A stretch of 64,000 bases of DNA from Streptomyces albofaciens JCM 4342 (GCF_008634025.1 NZ_PDCM01000002.1:3063001-3127000), one strand, 5' to 3'; positions 16,167 through 25,079 are shown, counted from the first letter of the stretch. The notes: generated from the letters alone by a model not told the origin. Numbers and translations are program-made.

Positions 16167-19100
16167 TCATTCGGACGGTTCCAGGGCGCGCATCCGCTCC
16201 CTCGTGCGCCGGGCCTCCGGGCCGTTCTCCTCGGACGCGCGCTGCCACTGCTCCCAGCTCTCCCGGTAGGCGGGCAGCGCCGCCTGCGGCCCCGCCGTGT
16301 CCTCCAGGACACCGGCCCGCCGGTGGTGGGCGCGCGCCGCCAGCAGCGGGCTGCCGGCCCGTTCGGCCGCGGCGGCGGCCCGGCGGTAGGAGGCGGCGGC
16401 GCGGTCGTGCCGCTCCCGGGAGTCGAAGCGGCGGTCCAGCACGAGCTGGACGTCGCCGACCTCCAGCCAGGCCTCCGCGCTGACCACCGGATCGGCCGAG
16501 CTGCGCGCGGCCAGCTCCAGCACCCAGTCGGCCTCGTGCAGATCGGCCAGGGAGGGCTGGCGGTCGTGGCGCAGTCGCAGGGCGCGGCCGAACAGCAGGC
16601 GGTGGGCGCCCAGTTCGGGGTCGTGCGGGGCGACCCGGCCGAGCGCTTCGCGCAGCACGTGCACCGCCTCGTTCGCCAGCCGTTTGGCCTGGTCGCCGGG
16701 GGGTTCCAGACGGGCGCGCAGCAGCAGCGCCGCACCGCGCCGGGCGAGCAGGGAGCTGTGTTCGGGCGAGTCGGGGGCGGTCAGGCGCAGTGCGGCGGCC
16801 AGCGCCTCGATGGCCGCGTCCAGCGCTTCGGGGTCGGCGGTGCGGGTGTGCAGAGCGCTGTACGCCTCGGCCGTACGGCTCAGGCTCTCCGCCTCCAGGG
16901 CCGGGTCGCGCAGTTCGCGGGCGAGCGCGCGGGCCCGTTCGAGGACCGGGAGCACGGCGTCGGGCCCGGTGCCGCCGCCGAGCAGGGAGCGGGCCTGGGC
17001 CAGCTCCAGCAGCGTCTCGCAGACCTCGCGGTCGGCGGAGCCGCCCCGGCGGCGCAGCAGGGTCGTGGCGGCGTCCAGATCGGCGGTGGCGCGCAGGGCG
17101 AGCGCCCCGGTGTACGCCTCGGTGGCCGTCTCGTGGCCGGCGGCCCGGCGCGCCTGGTCCAGCAGGACGCCGCCGCGCGCGGCGTAGATCTCGCCGGGCA
17201 CCTGCTCGCCGCTGGGCCACTGTTCCAGGAGCATGGTCAGGGCCTGTTCGGCCTCGTCGAGCGGGTCGGCGGCCCGGCCGGTGACGGCCGCGGCGGCCGG
17301 GGGCAGCGCGGCCAGCCGCCGCAGCACTTCGGTACGCAGCACCATGCTCTCCAATACGCGGGGGTCCAGCAGGCTCATCAGCCCGCAGGCGGTGTCCAGG
17401 TGGCGCGCTACCTCCTCCAGCGCGCTCCGTTCACCGTCCGGGTACCCCGCGGCACCGCGTTCCTGCGCGGCGGCGTACCGCACCCGGGCGAGCACGATCA
17501 GCGCCCGGACGCGCGCCTCGCCGTCCCCGTCCGTCGCCCGCGCCGGATCGCCGCCGACGGCCTCCGCGGCCGCCCGTACCGCCCGTTCCGCCTCGTCCAG
17601 CGCGTCCGGCTGCCGCCACTTCGCCCAGCCGTGCAGCAGCGCGCGGGCGAGGTCGGTGCCCGCCGCGGGCAGGCGCTGCGCCGCGGCGCGCAGCAGCCGC
17701 ACCGCTTCGATCAAGTCCCGTACGGTGCCGTCCCGTTCGTAGCGCTCCAGCAGCGCGGCGCCCTCGGCGGCGGGCCCGTCGGGCGCGTACGACAGCTGTG
17801 CGGGCGTCCGCAGGGCCGGCTCGAACCGGCGCAGCACCCGCTCGGAGACCCGCGCGAACGGCTCGGGCACGGCGCGCTGCCCGGTCGTCGGCTCCCGGCC
17901 GCTGCCGGAGAGCATGGCGACCGCCACCGCGGGGAAGTTCCGGGCGCTGCGGCCGAACGTGCGCTCGATGTAGAGGGAACAGTGCTTGAGGACGAGGGCG
18001 GCCTCGCCCGCGCTCAGCCGGCTCAGCAGCTCGTCCCGTACGCCGGGCACGAACTCGTACCAGGGGCCGCCGGCCGGGCCCTCGGCCCCCGGCGGGCCCG
18101 CGGGGTCGGGGAGCTGCTCTATCAGGCCGCTGAGCAGTACCTCCGCCAGCTCGGCGGGCCCGGTCTGGGGCAGCATCGCGCGCTGGACGAGCTGGATGAC
18201 GGGCAGCGCGAGCGGTACGGCCGACAGGTGGACGGCCAGGTGGCGGGCGTCCGGCGAGGCGCTCTGCTCGAACTCGCGCACCAGCCGGGCCGGTTCGGGG
18301 CGCTCGGCGGCGCGGGCGAGGTCCGCGCCCAGGCCGTGGTCGGCGCGGACCACGGCGGCGGCGCCGCGCAGCGACAGGCCGGATTCGGCCGCGGCCAGCC
18401 GGGCCCAGCTGCCGAGGGCCGCGGGCGCGGCCGACAGGACCGGTACGGCGCGCTCGCGGGTGCCGCCCCGCGCCTGCCCGGCCGTGGACGGGGTGCGGCG
18501 GCGGCGCCGGGCCGGGCGGAAGTCCAGGGCGCGGTACGGGCCCTGCTGCCGGACGAGGGTGCCCGCGACGGCGGGCAGCAGGGTGCGCGCCCACATCCGC
18601 TGCGGCAGCGGCTGCACGACGGCGAGGGGCGCGTCGGCCACCCAGCGGTACAGCAGGCGCTGGATGCGCCCGTCGCGCCACAGCGGGCCCGCGCAGTCGC
18701 TCACGACGAGGGTGACGTGGTGGCCCGTGGGGTCGTGCAGCTGGTCGGCCCGGCGCAGCGGTGCGTCCCGGCCGGGGCCCGCGGCGACGCCGACCTCGTC
18801 GCCGTACGGGTGGAGGTAGTGCACCGTCACGTCGCGGAAGGCGCCGATCCGCTCGCAGACCTGCCGCAGGTCGTGCAGCATCTGCTCCCACACGGCCATG
18901 GAGGACGAGCCGTCCATGAGCAGGCGCAGGCTGGCGGCGCGGCGGCGGACGCCGCGCAGCACCGGGATGATCAGCTCGGCGTGTGCGGAGAGGTCGGCGG
19001 TGGCGTCCTCGTCCAGTTCCTGGCGGACCGGCGCGACCGGCGGGTGGTAGCGCTGGATCGGCCGCAGGGCGCGTTGCAGCGGCAGCAGTCCCGGGAAAGC

Positions 19101-19478
19101 GGAGGCGGTGGGGATGCCGACCTCGCCGAGGCGGCCGTGGTCGGGGGCGAGGGTGCGGTCGTCCTGGGCGGGCAGCAGGTCCACTTCCGTGCGCCGGGGG
19201 CGGTCCCGGGCGGTGTGTTCCGGGCCGGGCGGCGTGTCACGGGCGGCTTCCCGGCCATGGGGGTCCACGGAGAAAGTGGCCGGTTTTGGACCCTGTGCGG
19301 CCGGTGGAACCGTCCCTTCGGCCGGCGTCGCGTCGCTCTCGGCCGCCCCGGGAGTGATCCACCGGGCCAGCCACAGCGCGTCCGCCAAGGAGCGGGCGTC
19401 GGCGGGCAGGCCGGCCGCGCGCAGCCGCGCGACGATCTCACCGAGGGGGCCGAAGCCCGGTCCGCCGGCCGGCACCAC
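16167..19478 (-). CDS. Giant vWA-TPR protein (SAV_2336-like), vWA component of a vWA-MoxR-VMAP system
   Basis: 1103 residues. A short N-terminal helical domain (~1-45) is followed by a disordered stretch and a von Willebrand A-type domain starting ~184, with MIDAS motif L-L-M-D189-G-S-S-S-M and the later Asp in V-V-S-D-C. A long C-terminal half (~450-1103) is all-helical and Ala/Leu/Arg-rich, with TPR-like pairs. The GTG start is three bases after the MoxR stop, so the two are coupled. The pairing of a vWA protein with a MoxR ATPase is a general chaperone/remodelling arrangement; together with the VMAP-like protease upstream it matches the ternary conflict systems described by the Aravind group. 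The helical tail probably binds a client, possibly the peptide or the STAND proteins. Confidence 0.83.
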   Translation of the reverse strand: MVPAGGPGFGPLGEIVARLRAAGLPADARSLADALWLARWITPGAAESDATPAEGTVPPAAQGPKPATFSVDPHGREAARDTPPGPEHTARDRPRRTEVDLLPAQDDRTLAPDHGRLGEVGIPTASAFPGLLPLQRALRPIQRYHPPVAPVRQELDEDATADLSAHAELIIPVLRGVRRRAASLRLLMDGSSSMAVWEQMLHDLRQVCERIGAFRDVTVHYLHPYGDEVGVAAGPGRDAPLRRADQLHDPTGHHVTLVVSDCAGPLWRDGRIQRLLYRWVADAPLAVVQPLPQRMWARTLLPAVAGTLVRQQGPYRALDFRPARRRRRTPSTAGQARGGTRERAVPVLSAAPAALGSWARLAAAESGLSLRGAAAVVRADHGLGADLARAAERPEPARLVREFEQSASPDARHLAVHLSAVPLALPVIQLVQRAMLPQTGPAELAEVLLSGLIEQLPDPAGPPGAEGPAGGPWYEFVPGVRDELLSRLSAGEAALVLKHCSLYIERTFGRSARNFPAVAVAMLSGSGREPTTGQRAVPEPFARVSERVLRRFEPALRTPAQLSYAPDGPAAEGAALLERYERDGTVRDLIEAVRLLRAAAQRLPAAGTDLARALLHGWAKWRQPDALDEAERAVRAAAEAVGGDPARATDGDGEARVRALIVLARVRYAAAQERGAAGYPDGERSALEEVARHLDTACGLMSLLDPRVLESMVLRTEVLRRLAALPPAAAAVTGRAADPLDEAEQALTMLLEQWPSGEQVPGEIYAARGGVLLDQARRAAGHETATEAYTGALALRATADLDAATTLLRRRGGSADREVCETLLELAQARSLLGGGTGPDAVLPVLERARALARELRDPALEAESLSRTAEAYSALHTRTADPEALDAAIEALAAALRLTAPDSPEHSSLLARRGAALLLRARLEPPGDQAKRLANEAVHVLREALGRVAPHDPELGAHRLLFGRALRLRHDRQPSLADLHEADWVLELAARSSADPVVSAEAWLEVGDVQLVLDRRFDSRERHDRAAASYRRAAAAAERAGSPLLAARAHHRRAGVLEDTAGPQAALPAYRESWEQWQRASEENGPEARRTRERMRALEPSE

Positions 19479-19481
19479 GGG

Positions 19482-20540
19482 TCACCTGGTCCGATCCAGG
19501 GGCCGCAGCAGCTCGGCCGTCAGGCGCCGCCGCGTCTCCTCCTCGTCCTCGTCCGCCCAGCCGGCCTGCCGCGTCAGGTGGATCGCGTTGAGCAGCTGGT
19601 CCACGGCCCGTACGTCGCCGGGCTCGCGGTCCAGGAAGCGGTCGATGACGGACTCGTGCTCGGCCGCGGCGCTCTCGCCGAAGTGCGCCCGGACCATGTC
19701 CGCGAGCCGCTCCTTGTCGGGCGTGGGGATGTTCAGGTGGATGCAGCGGCGCAGCAGCGGCGCGGGGAAGTCCCGCTCGCCGTTGCTGGTCAGCACGATG
19801 AACGGGAAGGCCCGGCAGCGCACCCGGCCGTCCCGCACGGTGACCTGCACGCCGTCGTCGCTGAGCACCGGCACCTCGGGGGCCGATCCGGCCAGCCGCT
19901 CCAGCTCCGGAATCCGGAACTCCCCTTCCTCCAGCACGTTGAGCAGGTCGTTCGGCAGGTCGATGTCGCTCTTGTCCAGCTCGTCGACGAGCAGGACACG
20001 CGGCTTCGCGGCGGGCAGCAGGGCCGTGCCGAGCGGGCCGAGACGGATGTAGCGGCCGATGCCGCCGCCCGGCTCGTCCTGCGGGCCCGGCCGCCCCTCC
20101 GCCGGCCCCGGCGTCGCCCCGGGGTGGGCCGCGCGGGCGATCTGGAGGTCCTGGAGGCGTCCGATGGCGTCGTACTCGTACAGCCCGTCGCGCAGCGAAC
20201 TGCGGCTGACGATGGACCAGTTCAGCACCCGGCCGAGGCCCAGTTCGTACGCGACCGAGTGCGCGAGGGTGGACTTCCCGCTGCCCGGCGCGCCCGTCAC
20301 CAGCAGCGGGCGGCGCAGATAGAGCGCCGCGTTGACCAGCTCGCGCTCCGTCTCGCCCGGCCGGTGGTAGCTGGCCTCGCGGCGCTGCACACCGAGCCGG
20401 CGCTCGGAGGCGTGGTCGAGGGCCGCGGGCGGCGCGACGAGCGGACCGCCGTCGAAATCGCGCCACGGAGGGGGTGGCGGTAACTGCTCGATGCCGTCGT
20501 GCGGAGCCCCCGCGCCACGGTAGATGAGCCAGTCGCTCAC
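19482..20540 (-). CDS. MoxR-family AAA+ ATPase
   Basis: 352 residues. Walker A is G-A-P-G-S-G-K-S-T, Walker B is V-L-L-V-D-E-L-D-K, sensor 1 is I-V-L-T-S-N-G-E-R-D-F, and an arginine-rich L-L-R-R-C follows, all standard for MoxR. The first ~80 residues are Pro-rich and specific to this subgroup. GTG 20540 has GAGGAG seven bases upstream; the frame is open to 20654 without support. It is coupled to the vWA gene downstream. Expected to remodel or activate a partner in an ATP-dependent way, with the vWA protein as adaptor. A 184-bp gap separates it from the protease gene and contains a candidate promoter. Confidence 0.9.
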   Translation of the reverse strand: MSDWLIYRGAGAPHDGIEQLPPPPPWRDFDGGPLVAPPAALDHASERRLGVQRREASYHRPGETERELVNAALYLRRPLLVTGAPGSGKSTLAHSVAYELGLGRVLNWSIVSRSSLRDGLYEYDAIGRLQDLQIARAAHPGATPGPAEGRPGPQDEPGGGIGRYIRLGPLGTALLPAAKPRVLLVDELDKSDIDLPNDLLNVLEEGEFRIPELERLAGSAPEVPVLSDDGVQVTVRDGRVRCRAFPFIVLTSNGERDFPAPLLRRCIHLNIPTPDKERLADMVRAHFGESAAAEHESVIDRFLDREPGDVRAVDQLLNAIHLTRQAGWADEDEEETRRRLTAELLRPLDRTR

Positions 20541-20663
20541 GTCGGAACTCCTCGTCGCCGGCCGGCCATCGGGCAGGGGCGAAGGGCCGCGGCTGGGCTC
20601 TTGGCAAGCGTCGGCATCGCTTCCCGCCCTCCCCCGGACCCGTCCCCCTCGCAATCTCTCACG

Positions 20664-20692
20664 ACGCTAGGACAGTAGCCAGCCGGACGGAA
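20664..20692 (-). promoter_or_regulatory. Candidate promoter for the MoxR-vWA-peptide-maturase genes
   Basis: On the minus strand TTCCGT (20687-20692) and TAGCGT (20664-20669) are 17 bp apart, a vegetative-type arrangement. It lies in the 184-bp gap before the MoxR start. This would split the block into a protease unit and an ATPase/peptide unit. Confidence 0.35.
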
Positions 20693-20724
20693 GGACACGG
20701 GGCGTTTTCCGGTCTCGGGGACCG

Positions 20725-22860
20725 TCATTGGGGCGACAATTGCGCTCCCTGGGAGAAGAGTTGGGGGATCGGATTGCCCGGATCGTCATAGAGCAGCACG
20801 AGATCCCGGGCCCAGGAGGCACCGCCCTCCGCGGCCTTCGCACGCAGCTCACGCACCAGTTCGGGCAGCTCGGCCACCGACTTCGGCGCCCCCAGCAGCT
20901 GCTGCACCTCCCGGTGGAACTCGTCACACGCCCGGTCGCAGTCGCGCTCGTCATGGCCGCCGGCCGGCCACAGCGCCACCGGGTGGCCGGTGTCCAGCGC
21001 CCAGCCGACGGCCTCCAGCCCGGTGCCGTCCGCCACCGACCGGCACAGCGCCGGGACCGCGCCCTCGTCCGCCTCCTCCAGCAGCCGCGACAGCCCCGAC
21101 ACGGACGCGCGGGCGCCGGCCGGCACCCGCAGCGCGGTCAGCTGCCGGGCCGCGGTCAGGCCCTGCCAGCGCCGCAGCCAGGCCGGGTCCACCTCCTCGC
21201 GGCCCTCCTGGCGGCGCCCCTGATCGCGCAGCACCACCGCGCGCGCCGGCCCCAGCGGGCGCAGCCGCGCCGTACGGCGGGTGGACGCGGGCACCTGCCA
21301 GCGGTCCGCCGCCGTGTGCCAGCGCTCCTCCGGAACCGCCACCTCCAGACGCACCCGGACCCCGCCCGCCGCGTCGTCGGCACGCAGCAGCCGTGGCCCG
21401 AGCCGCCGCAGAACCTGGTCGCGGGCCTCCTCGAAGGTCATCCCGGACCGCGACTCCTGCACCTCGACGCGCTGCCACTGCCCCTGGCCGTACCCCTCGC
21501 TCACCGACCAGTTGAACAGCTGCCGCCCGCCCGCGTCGTCGTAGAACAGCGGCTCGAACTCCACCAGGACCGAGTCGGGGCGCCGCCGCACCGGGCCGAT
21601 CCGCTCCCGGTCCCTGGGCAGCAGCACGACCGCCTTGGCCGTCACGAACAGCGCCAGCCGCTCGGCCGCCGCGCGCACCTCGGCGCCCTCGTCACCGGCC
21701 GCGCCGCGTGCCTCGTCCGCGGTGCGCTGCGCGACGATGCGCAGGTAGTGCACGAACGCGCACAGCTCCGTGTACGGGTCGCTGCCCTGGTAGAGCGCGC
21801 CGTGCCCGTCCCGCCAGGTACGCAGCGTCCACGGCCCGGTCCGGCCCGTACGGCCCGAGGGGTCCGCGCGCCCCAGCGCCTCGGCGACCGCGGCCGCCAC
21901 CACCAGCGGGTCGCGGGGCGCGGGCAGCGACGCCAGCAGGTCGAGCGCCTGCAGCCGCTCCTGCACGCCCCACAGGCGGCCGCGCCCCGACATGATCGCG
22001 TGCTGCGCGTCGAACCACGTCGGCTCCCCCGTCCCGCCGAGCTCCTGCCCGGCCCAGTGCCAGCGGTCGTGCAGGCACATCAGCGCGTGGTACGGGTCGT
22101 CGCCGAGCCCGGTGGCACCCGGTACGAGGTGGTGCGGCGCCAGCCGCCGCAACTCGGTCACCGGCACCGCGAGCCCGACCCGGTCCTCCCGGTGGCTGCC
22201 CTTGACGATGCCGACGACCTCCCCCCGGTCGCAGTCCAGCAGCGGCCCGCCGGAGGCGCCCGGGGTGACGCGCACGTCGCTGCCGAACTGGAGGCCGCGG
22301 GCGTCGCGGGCGCCGAAGCGGACGGCGATGAAGGGGTCGACGTCCACGGCGGTGGGGATCATGTGGCCGGGGGCAGGGGCGGCGTCCGAGCCCGTACCGG
22401 CACCCGGCTGCTCATGCCCCCGGAAGATGAACGCGTCCTCCAGGAGCGCCGCCGGCTGGTCGCTGAGCCAGGCGCACGGGTGCGCGACATCCGGATCGAG
22501 CAGCCGGAGCAGGGCCAGGTCGGTACGGGGGCCGCGGCCGGGCGGGTCCGCGGGCCCCGGGCGGCTCAGGTCGTACTCCAGGCGCGCGGCGACCACCCGT
22601 CCGTCGAACGCGACACCGACCTCCCCGTCCGGGCCGGTCGGACGGCGCCGCCCGTCCCCGCTGACCAGCACATGCGCGCAGGTCAGCACCCAGCCCGGGG
22701 CCACGAACACGCCACTGCCCCACAGCGGGGCCGGATCCACGCCGGGCGCCGGGCGGACGGCGACGGTGGCGCGGCCCGCGTGGGCGAGCAGATGCGCGTA
22801 CTTCTCACGGTCGGCGCGCTCGGTGCGCGCGGACCCCTGACCGCCCTCCGAGGCCGCCAT
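20725..22860 (-). CDS. Trypsin-like serine protease with VMAP-type C-terminus
   Basis: 711 residues. The N-terminal trypsin-like domain (~20-245) has an intact triad: His63 in L-T-C-A-H-V, Asp114 in R-T-D-L-A-L-L, Ser203 in P-G-A-S-G-G-P. No signal peptide is seen, so it acts in the cytoplasm. The middle (~245-340) is helical. The C-terminal ~350 residues end with W-A-L-D-T-G-H-P-V-A-L-W and L-V-L-L-Y-D-D-P-G-N-P-I-P, which I take as the VMAP C-terminal domain that links these proteases to vWA-MoxR partners. ATG 22860 overlaps the stop of the preceding gene (TGATG). The protease may be the effector, cutting a target when the ATPase module is triggered; that is inference. Confidence 0.83.
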   Translation of the reverse strand: MAASEGGQGSARTERADREKYAHLLAHAGRATVAVRPAPGVDPAPLWGSGVFVAPGWVLTCAHVLVSGDGRRRPTGPDGEVGVAFDGRVVAARLEYDLSRPGPADPPGRGPRTDLALLRLLDPDVAHPCAWLSDQPAALLEDAFIFRGHEQPGAGTGSDAAPAPGHMIPTAVDVDPFIAVRFGARDARGLQFGSDVRVTPGASGGPLLDCDRGEVVGIVKGSHREDRVGLAVPVTELRRLAPHHLVPGATGLGDDPYHALMCLHDRWHWAGQELGGTGEPTWFDAQHAIMSGRGRLWGVQERLQALDLLASLPAPRDPLVVAAAVAEALGRADPSGRTGRTGPWTLRTWRDGHGALYQGSDPYTELCAFVHYLRIVAQRTADEARGAAGDEGAEVRAAAERLALFVTAKAVVLLPRDRERIGPVRRRPDSVLVEFEPLFYDDAGGRQLFNWSVSEGYGQGQWQRVEVQESRSGMTFEEARDQVLRRLGPRLLRADDAAGGVRVRLEVAVPEERWHTAADRWQVPASTRRTARLRPLGPARAVVLRDQGRRQEGREEVDPAWLRRWQGLTAARQLTALRVPAGARASVSGLSRLLEEADEGAVPALCRSVADGTGLEAVGWALDTGHPVALWPAGGHDERDCDRACDEFHREVQQLLGAPKSVAELPELVRELRAKAAEGGASWARDLVLLYDDPGNPIPQLFSQGAQLSPQ

Positions 22861-23255
22861 CACGCGCCCGAATCGTCCGGCCCTCGGCCGTCGCCACGGC
22901 CCTCATCCGCCACCGCCCCTTCCCGCTCCTGCCGCCGCCAGGTGAGCGTCACCGAGAGGTTCGCCTTGGCCTCACCGTCCGCGAGCAGCGCCACGGCGCG
23001 GCCCGGCTTGGCCGCCACCTCCACGCCGAAGCTGACGCTCGTCTCGTCCGGGGCCACCCGCTCGGTCGCCGCCCGCAGGCTGGTCGCGACACCGCCGACC
23101 AGCTCCCGCAGGCCCTCCACGCGTGCGCCGAGGGCGTCCCAGAGCCCTACGTCGTCGAATTCCTCGTCCGGATCGCCCGCTATGTCCAGCCGGGAGACGC
23201 GGGCCCAGACCTGGGTCCCGTCGGGCAGCTCGATGAGATGTGCGCGATCGCGCAT
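22860..23255 (-). CDS. Trypsin-co-occurring domain protein (TRYPCO1 / CU044_2847-like)
   Basis: 131 residues, small beta-rich domain: V-W-A-R-V-S-R-L, a helix L-R-E-L-V-G-G-V-A-T-S-L-R-A-A, then V-S-F-G-V-E-V-A-A-K-P-G-R-A-V-A-L-L-A-D-G-E-A-K-A-N-L-S-V-T-L-T-W. The pattern S-F-G-V-E followed by a small-residue turn and a final T-L-T-W strand is what I know from the trypsin-co-occurring domain. The C-terminus is an acidic tail. ATG 23255 sits five bases after AGGAGG. It is the first gene of the minus-strand block and is coupled to the protease, suggesting a stoichiometric partner or inhibitor of the protease. Confidence 0.8.
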   Translation of the reverse strand: MRDRAHLIELPDGTQVWARVSRLDIAGDPDEEFDDVGLWDALGARVEGLRELVGGVATSLRAATERVAPDETSVSFGVEVAAKPGRAVALLADGEAKANLSVTLTWRRQEREGAVADEGRGDGRGPDDSGA

Positions 23256-23305
23256 CACGGCCTCCTGCTCCCCCTGAGCGGCAATGTCGCACTGCCCCAG
23301 GGCCG

Positions 23306-23334
23306 TTGACAGGTGATCAGGTTATCCCCAGGGT
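23306..23334 (+). promoter_or_regulatory. Candidate promoter before the DUF6104 gene
   Basis: TTGACA (23306-23311), 17-bp spacer, CAGGGT (23329-23334). The -35 is consensus. It lies in the 152-bp divergent region between the TRYPCO1 gene and the DUF6104 gene. No equally good promoter was found for the minus strand. Confidence 0.45.
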
Positions 23335-23407
23335 GCGAGTGACGCGAGGGGTCGCGGCGCCTGCCTATCCTGGCCGGGAACGTCACGGAAACCAGGTGGA
23401 GAGCACG

Positions 23408-23587
23408 GTGTATTTCACGGATCGCGGTATCGAGGAGCTGGAGAGCCGACGCGGCGAGGAAGAGGTCACCCTCGCCTGGCTCGCCGACCAGCTCCGCACG
23501 TTCGTGGACCTCAACCCCGACTTCGAGGTACCGGTGGAACGGCTGGCCACGTGGCTGGCGCGGCTGGATGACGAGGAGGACGAGTAG
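23408..23587 (+). CDS. DUF6104 family small acidic protein
   Basis: 59 residues from GTG 23408, behind GGTGGAGA. The sequence runs M-Y-F-T-D-R-G-I-E-E-L-E, then V-T-L-A-W-L-A-D-Q-L-R-T-F-V-D-L-N-P and a C-terminal L-A-R-L-D-D-E-E-D-E. It is a small helical protein that I recognise as conserved in Streptomyces, with no known function. The longer open frame upstream has no ribosome site and reads into the promoter. Confidence 0.85.
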   Translation: MYFTDRGIEELESRRGEEEVTLAWLADQLRTFVDLNPDFEVPVERLATWLARLDDEEDE

Positions 23588-23603
23588 GCCTTACGTCCTT
23601 GGT

Positions 23604-23656
23604 GGTTCGGTGGGTGGGGGGCGCGCGTCTCGCGCCTGGGGTTCGGTGGGTGGGGG
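23604..23656. repeat. 17-bp direct repeat
   Basis: GGTTCGGTGGGTGGGGG occurs at 23604-23620 and again at 23640-23656, a 36-bp period, just outside the fold-back element. It may be the outer edge of that element. Confidence 0.6.
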
Positions 23657-23666
23657 CTCGGGGCCC

Positions 23667-24048
23667 CGCAGGGGTCACTCCTCGTTGCCTGGAGTGAACC
23701 CTGGTGGTTGGACGCAACCGGGGCATCGGTCGCCTGCGGGGAGCCCCCTACGTGTCCCCGAGCCCGCGCCGTTCGCGACTTTCCCGCCACCGTGGCTGGG
23801 GTCTTTACAGACCCCGGCAGCGGCTTACGCACGACGCGGAGGCGCCCCCGGCCCTGCGCTTACGTACCGTGAATGTGACCACAGGGTGGGCGCGCACCAA
23901 GGTCATCTTTTCCCTCCCCCCCACCGGCCCGCACCCGCCAAACCGGCGGGAGGGGGTGTGCAGGGGGACACTCCCCGCAGGACGACCGTAGCCCCGGTTA
24001 CGGATACACACTGGTTCACTCCAGGCGCCGAGGAGATGGCCCCCTGCG
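23667..24048. mobile_element. Fold-back (MITE-like) element with ~77-bp imperfect inverted arms
   Basis: The left arm 23667-23743 is matched in inverted orientation by 23971-24048. Two blocks carry the match: CTCCTCGTTGCCTGGAGTGA at 23678 onward against its complement at 24013-24035 (two mismatches over 23 bp), and CGCAACCGGGGC to CTGCGGGGAG (23713-23743) against 23971-24003. Outer CGCAGGGG motifs also pair. The ~230-bp centre has no gene. It fills most of the 598-bp gap 23588-24185. No transposase is present, so it would depend on one elsewhere. A long structured RNA is the alternative reading. Confidence 0.6.
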
Positions 24049-24185
24049 CACCCCCGCCCCCAAACAAACGCAACGCGTATCCGCGCGAAGCGCGGGCCCG
24101 GTACCCCCACCCCGCCGCGCGATATATCGTGAGGACGCAAACACGCGATAGCTCGCGTCGCCAGTCATCCAGGGGAGGCCAGGAC

Positions 24186-25076
24186 ATGTCAGCCCGGACC
24201 GAGTGGTCGGTCTCCGCGCCACGCACGCTGGAGATCGGGGAAGAGGTCACCGCACTGGAGGTGCGCGTGGTCGGCGGGACCGTCAACGTCGTCGGCACGT
24301 CCGACGGCGGACGCCCCCGCGTGGAGATCAGCGAACTGTCCGGACCGCCGCTGACCGTGCGGCAGGAGGCGGGGACGCTCACCGTCACGTACGACGACCT
24401 GCCCTGGAAGGGGTTCCTGAAGTTCCTCGACCGCAAGGGCTGGCACCGCAGCGCGGTGGTCTCGGTCACCGTCCCGGCCGCGACGGACGTCGCGATCGGC
24501 ACCGTGGGGGCGAGTGCGGTGATCTCGGGGATCGGCGGGCGTACGGAGCTGCGCGGCGTGTCCGGCGACAGCACCCTCGTCCGCCTGACGGGCCCCGTGC
24601 GGGCCGAGACCGTGTCCGGGCGGGTGGAGGGCCAGGCCGTCACGGGCGACCTGCGCTTCAACTCCGTCTCGGGCGACCTGACCCTCATCGAGGGCTCCGG
24701 CGGCACCGTGAAGGCGGATTCGGTCAGCGGTGACATGGTCCTGGATCTCGATCCGGTGGCGACGGGCACGGACATCCGGCTGACGACGGTCTCCGGCGAG
24801 GTCGCCATCCGGCTGCCCGCGCCGGGCGACACGGAGGTGGACGCGGAGGTCGACGCGAACACCACCAGCGGTACGGTCGCCAACGCCTTCGAGGACCTGC
24901 GCGTCAGCGGCCAGTGGGGGGCCAAGCGGATCACGGGCCGGCTCGGCTCGGGCAACGGCCGGCTGAAGGTCACCACGATCTCCGGCGGCCTGGCCCTGCT
25001 GCGCCGCCCGCCGTCCCCGGACGGCCCCGCGGACCCGAAGGCCCCAGCGGGCCCCACCGACAAGAAGGTGCTCTGA
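24186..25076 (+). CDS. DUF4097 beta-helix-like protein
   Basis: 296 residues. From ~25 on there are repeated short beta strands of the type S-V-S-G-D-L-T-L and T-V-S-G-R-V-E-G, the hallmark of the DUF4097 family, which is thought to fold as a single-stranded beta helix. No signal peptide or membrane segment. ATG 24186 follows GGGGAGG. The stop is three bases before the PadR gene, so the two form an operon. In many Gram-positive genomes such proteins accompany PadR-type regulators; the function is not known. Confidence 0.88.
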   Translation: MSARTEWSVSAPRTLEIGEEVTALEVRVVGGTVNVVGTSDGGRPRVEISELSGPPLTVRQEAGTLTVTYDDLPWKGFLKFLDRKGWHRSAVVSVTVPAATDVAIGTVGASAVISGIGGRTELRGVSGDSTLVRLTGPVRAETVSGRVEGQAVTGDLRFNSVSGDLTLIEGSGGTVKADSVSGDMVLDLDPVATGTDIRLTTVSGEVAIRLPAPGDTEVDAEVDANTTSGTVANAFEDLRVSGQWGAKRITGRLGSGNGRLKVTTISGGLALLRRPPSPDGPADPKAPAGPTDKKVL

Positions 25077-25079
25077 CCC

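Noticed and set aside
15735..20483. A plus-strand open frame of 1582 codons
   Set aside because: Antisense to the precursor, vWA and MoxR genes, which have motifs, ribosome sites and tight spacing; the plus frame has none.
23568..24185. N-terminal extension of the DUF4097 protein into the upstream gap
   Set aside because: The frame is open, but it runs through the inverted-repeat element with poor codon bias, and ATG 24186 has a good ribosome site.
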